64,000 bases of DNA from Diphasiastrum complanatum (lineage: Eukaryota > Streptophyta > Lycopodiopsida > Lycopodiales > Lycopodiaceae), in assembly GCA_029204225.1 (NCBI GenBank), contig CM055092.1, forward strand, positions 75,627,598 through 75,691,597. The letters run 5' to 3'. The notes beneath the pieces are model-generated. The model saw nothing but the letters and a program-made list of their open reading frames with translations. It made no database searches and was not told where the DNA came from. A program made the translations under genes and the position numbers. Below, one piece after another: positions 62,189 through 64,000 of the stretch (position 1 is the first letter of the stretch; each line of letters begins with the position of its first letter).

Positions 62189-62961
62189 GTGCTATTGTTT
62201 ATTAACAAAAAGCAGATCCTTAATATGCCATAATATGCCTTACTATTTCTAGTAAGCCAGCTTTGAAAGGCATAATTTCTTGACCTTTCAAAATGAAAGG
62301 TGAAGTAGTTTCGCGAGAGAGGCCTAAGTTCCTTCCCAAGCTTTTAAGCTTTTGAGAGAGAGAGAGAGAGAGACGCCAACCACCTGCTGATCTTGGGGAA
62401 GCGCCACCCGGTTGTTGTTGGATTTTGCTCTTGAAGCCATCAGAAAACGCTCTTGAAGCCATCATCAAAAAATTGATATATCAAACGAGGTGCAACAATT
62501 GGCCATCATTGTTGTCTGAAGCTCGCTGTTTTCTTCAAGCCACTCAAAAAAGATTAACTGCAAATTTGATACCCGTGTTCAGACATTTGTTCTTTAAAAG
62601 ATGATCTGTTTTTGAATCTTTATTCTACCTCGAGTGCTGCTAGTAGACTCTACAATCTGACAAAATTTAGAATTCGTTGAAACTCATGAATAGATGAAAT
62701 GCGCTGGTAGACTCTCCAATGTGACAAAATCTGAAATTCGTTGAAACTCATGAATAGATATGAAATGCGCTGGAAGACTCTACAATCTCACAAAATCTGA
62801 AATTCGTTGAAACTCATGAATAGATATGAAATGCGCTGAGTGAAGAGAATACGTTTCTGTAGTCAAATGGAAGAGACGACGCAGTGAAAATCGTATTGGA
62901 GTTAAGAGAGAGAGAGGGCCATTCATTTTGAAATGCTGACCATAACGTCAGAGAACGGGCC
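62161..62961. mobile_element. TIR element M2
   Basis: Left end GGCCCATTATCTAATACGTT, right end TGACCATAACGTCAGAGAAC plus GGGCC in inverse orientation. The left 150 bp match M1. Inside, at 62640-62840, the phrase AATTCGTTGAAACTCATGAA is repeated three times with a period of about 70 bp, each followed by TAGAT(AT)GAAATGCGCTG. Confidence 0.6.
62640..62840. repeat. Tandem repeat, ~72-bp unit, three copies
   Basis: Each unit holds GACTCTACAATCT(G/C)ACAAAAT, GAAATTCGTTGAAACTC and ATGAATAGATATGAAATGCG. The units are nearly identical, so this is a recent local expansion. No ORF crosses it. Confidence 0.85.
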
Positions 62962-62965
62962 CTAC

Positions 62966-63887
62966 ATTATTAGCACTTTGACTTTCTAACGAAGCACAAA
63001 CAGGCGAATTAAATCCCGTAATCGGCCGTCTGTGTTTCGTTGGGGGCAGTACATTATACGATATTTATGTATGTATAGTACATTAAAAATATACGACAAT
63101 CAGAGACTTCTGTCTTGTCGCGTGTTGCTTCCCTGGAGCGTAGGACCAGATGAGAATAGAGCATTCTCTGCCTCATTGCGATCACCACGATTGTTGCTCG
63201 ATCTGTACTCAAATCAGTCTTTTTCAGCAGCTTTCATTTACAAGCTGTAGTTTCTGGATCTAGTTGACTGATTTCCAAAAAGTAGATTACAAACTAGATT
63301 ACTACCTTTTCTTTCTTAAAGCTGCCGCTCCTGTGAGACATATCCGCGCAAAAGATGCTTTCATGGGTGCTCTGGACGCTACTTAGCACATTCCCATGCA
63401 TGCTTTTCGGTGATTTGGGTTTTGCTTAACTGATCTGATCTGATCTATGTAGACTCAGCTCTGAAATTTACCGATGTCGGCTGCTGCTGCTGCAAGAAGC
63501 GAGAAATAAACGAATTGACCACAGCTATATCAGTCATGAGGATGTTGCTGCAGATATACCGCTCCCTTGGACGTTATGGAGTACAGTTTCCTACTTGCTA
63601 TGCTGCTCTTGACAGATTGCGCAGTCAAAGTGGAATGCAAAATGCAGTTCAAAGCTGAGCTCGATGCCCCAACTGTCTTCTGCAACGAGCTATACCGAAC
63701 AGTCTCAAAAGTTACAATCACGATCCATCTCAAAAACATGAAGATGCTGGGCTTGATTGGGTACTGAATTCACCATCGCCAACCAAAACATCAGACAGAG
63801 AAACCTCCAGGCTCGCGACGTATTCATACAGTACAAACTACGTATGAAATACTGTATTAAATGAGGTATAATTAAAAAGTGCTAATA
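62966..63887. mobile_element. Element with TTATTAGCACTTT inverted ends (M3)
   Basis: TTATTAGCACTTT at about 62967-62979 is inverted as AAAGTGCTAATAA at about 63875-63887. The 8-base core TTATTAGC is shared with the ends of the 60448-61411 element. No transposase. A short open stretch at 63567-63767 is not supported as a gene. Confidence 0.5.
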
Positions 63888-64000
63888 ACGAAAGGTAACG
63901 GGCCTGGGAAGGCCCGTTATCTATTACATGATTTCTGCAAACCAACTGTCCCCAGAACCAGCGGAAACAAAAAAAAAAATGGAAGTCTTTTGAATTCTTT
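63888..64000. mobile_element. Start of a further TIR element (M4), cut by the window edge
   Basis: GGTAACGGGCC, a TGGGAA spacer and GGCCCGTTATCTATTAC repeat the junction seen at 61417-61450. A further element begins at 63911 and runs off the window. Confidence 0.55.

Overview
This is a window of plant nuclear DNA. Two spliced plant-type genes are embedded in dense, decayed transposable elements: Copia and Gypsy LTR retrotransposons, a Helitron remnant, TIR elements and very long CT microsatellites. No bacterial, organellar or viral gene set is present. The host is a land plant with a repeat-rich genome. The long CT tracts, short introns and old Copia copies would fit a fern or another non-flowering plant, but the sequence alone does not prove this.

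Layout: 1.77-5.8 kb and 18.8-22.0 kb are two copies (minus strand) of an LTR element that has no recognisable pol. It carries unfamiliar ORFs (gag-like, coiled-coil, proline-rich plus a globular part) and an 18-bp minisatellite near its 5' side. 6.5-10.5 kb holds a broken Helitron Rep/helicase, interrupted by a two-level tandem repeat. 12-18.8 kb is mostly unassigned, apart from small tandem duplications and one MITE. 22.1-25.4 kb is a Copia 5' part (PBS, gag, protease) on the plus strand. 25.9-30.2 kb holds at least two Copia 3' fragments on the minus strand. 31.3-32.3 and 37.9-38.7 kb are Gypsy remnants on either side of gene 1. 39.7-40.5 kb is an island of low-complexity and GC-rich DNA. 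40.58-46.61 kb is a complete but inactivated Copia element with both LTRs, PBS, PPT and a perfect 5-bp target duplication. 48.2-50.3 kb holds further LTR and Copia fragments. Gene 2 follows at 51.0-52.9 kb. 53.4-55.0 kb is a long-TIR DNA element abutting a truncated Copia at 55.0-58.6 kb. 59.1-59.4 kb is a second Helitron helicase fragment. 60.4-64.0 kb is a cluster of back-to-back inverted-repeat elements.

Gene 1 (plus, 32.85-35.13 kb) is a TIC32-like short-chain dehydrogenase/reductase. I reconstructed eight exons and 315 codons, with one apparent GC-AG intron. Gene 2 (minus, 51.0-52.9 kb) is an L-gulono-1,4-lactone oxidase-like flavoprotein with two exons, a 59-nt intron and 623 codons. 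Both look intact. They sit about 16 kb apart, and nothing in the sequence links their functions.

I found no convincing tRNA, rRNA, CRISPR array or operon. The strongest candidate for something undescribed is the two-copy LTR element with unfamiliar ORFs, followed by the inverted-repeat cluster at the right end.
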